NCBI GenBank assembly: GCA_009841405.1
Contig: VXLV01000075.1
Coordinates: 1 to 64,000, forward strand
Origin: Chloroflexota bacterium
GTDB taxonomy: Bacteria; Chloroflexota; Anaerolineae; Aggregatilineales; Phototrophicaceae
Length of the DNA: 64,000 nt
Direction of reading: 5' to 3'
The position numbers were made by a program, and so were the translations under genes. Shown in pieces: positions 63,862 to 64,000 of this stretch. The notes below the pieces were generated by a model, which made no database searches, was not told the DNA's origin, and saw only the letters and a list, made by a program, of their open reading frames with translations. Positions within the stretch are counted from its first letter, which is position 1, and every line of letters starts with the position of its first letter.

Positions 63862-64000
63862 GAGACAGAATCAAGCTCGGAATAGCCGGCTGTGGATTCG
63901 CCGGCACGCAAACGATGTACGCCCCCATTCTGCGCCTGCTTGAGAAGGGTCGCGTCACGGCGCTGATGGACCCCGATCAGGGAGCGCTGGACTTTATGAC
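63858..64000 (+). CDS. Gfo/Idh/MocA-family oxidoreductase, 5' part
   Basis: The frame continues past the end of the window. The N-terminus, IKLGIAGCGFAGTQTMYAP, is the Rossmann dinucleotide-binding loop of this NAD(P)-dependent family, which oxidises sugars at C2 or C3, among others. It probably oxidises the imported sugar to a keto-sugar or lactone. ATG 63858; only 47 codons are visible. Confidence 0.75.
   Translation, partial: MRDRIKLGIAGCGFAGTQTMYAPILRLLEKGRVTALMDPDQGALDFM

Overview
This is one continuous GC-rich bacterial chromosome segment. It best fits a Chloroflexota (Anaerolineae-like) genome. That assignment is an inference from gene content: a luciferase-like F420-type oxidoreductase, a form II CoxL-like molybdenum hydroxylase, Uma2 and YfhO-like proteins, many sugar and branched-chain-type solute-binding proteins, and short dispersed palindromes. 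No rRNA, tRNA or CRISPR array was seen.

Layout. 0-2.3 kb: an LLM-class oxidoreductase and a class V aminotransferase-fold protein. 2.4-8.6 kb: six family 2 glycosyltransferases plus one remnant in a head-to-tail minus-strand array, with near-identical DNA blocks shared between members. 8.8-22.5 kb: mostly housekeeping and metabolic genes. These include DUF1801, HEAT-like and nucleoside hydrolase proteins, two orphan amino-acid-type binding proteins, small membrane proteins, ThpR, an MFS transporter, an HpcH/HpaI aldolase, phosphofructokinase, Uma2, a SpoU methyltransferase, an EEP hydrolase and an isochorismatase. 22.5-38 kb: membrane and surface genes (GNAT, a GT-A-like protein, YfhO, GT39-like, a secreted glycosidase-like protein), a class III aminotransferase, an NAD-dependent epimerase, a DUF2335-like gene split by a stop codon and a large membrane protein. 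38-42 kb: a PIN/Phd toxin-antitoxin pair, a CoxL-type subunit without partners and a rhodanese.

42-47.4 kb is an AT-richer accessory island. It has an M23 endopeptidase, a holin-like protein and two copies of a phage-tail-like protein (one truncated, one broken). Between the copies sit a frameshifted CdiA-CT-like toxin domain and a probable immunity gene. 47.5-54.9 kb: a decayed fragment of a methylase C-terminus, an intact Eco57I-type methylase and a PLD-SNF2 helicase, together a compact DISARM-like restriction module.

55-64 kb is a catabolic cluster. A RuBisCO-like protein diverges from two sugar-isomerase TIM barrels, a SorC-type regulator, a metallo-beta-lactamase-fold hydrolase, a sugar ABC importer (binding protein and two permeases) and a Gfo/Idh/MocA oxidoreductase cut by the window edge. 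The divergent promoter region carries a perfect inverted repeat over a good sigma-70 promoter. I infer import of a sugar or sugar acid, oxidation, lactone opening, isomerisation and a RuBisCO-like-protein step, under SorC control.

Across the whole window there is a family of about 25-bp palindromes with constant ends (GTAGGGGCGA / TCGCCC) and variable but self-complementary cores. Several are paired head to head into 65-74 bp REPIN-like units.
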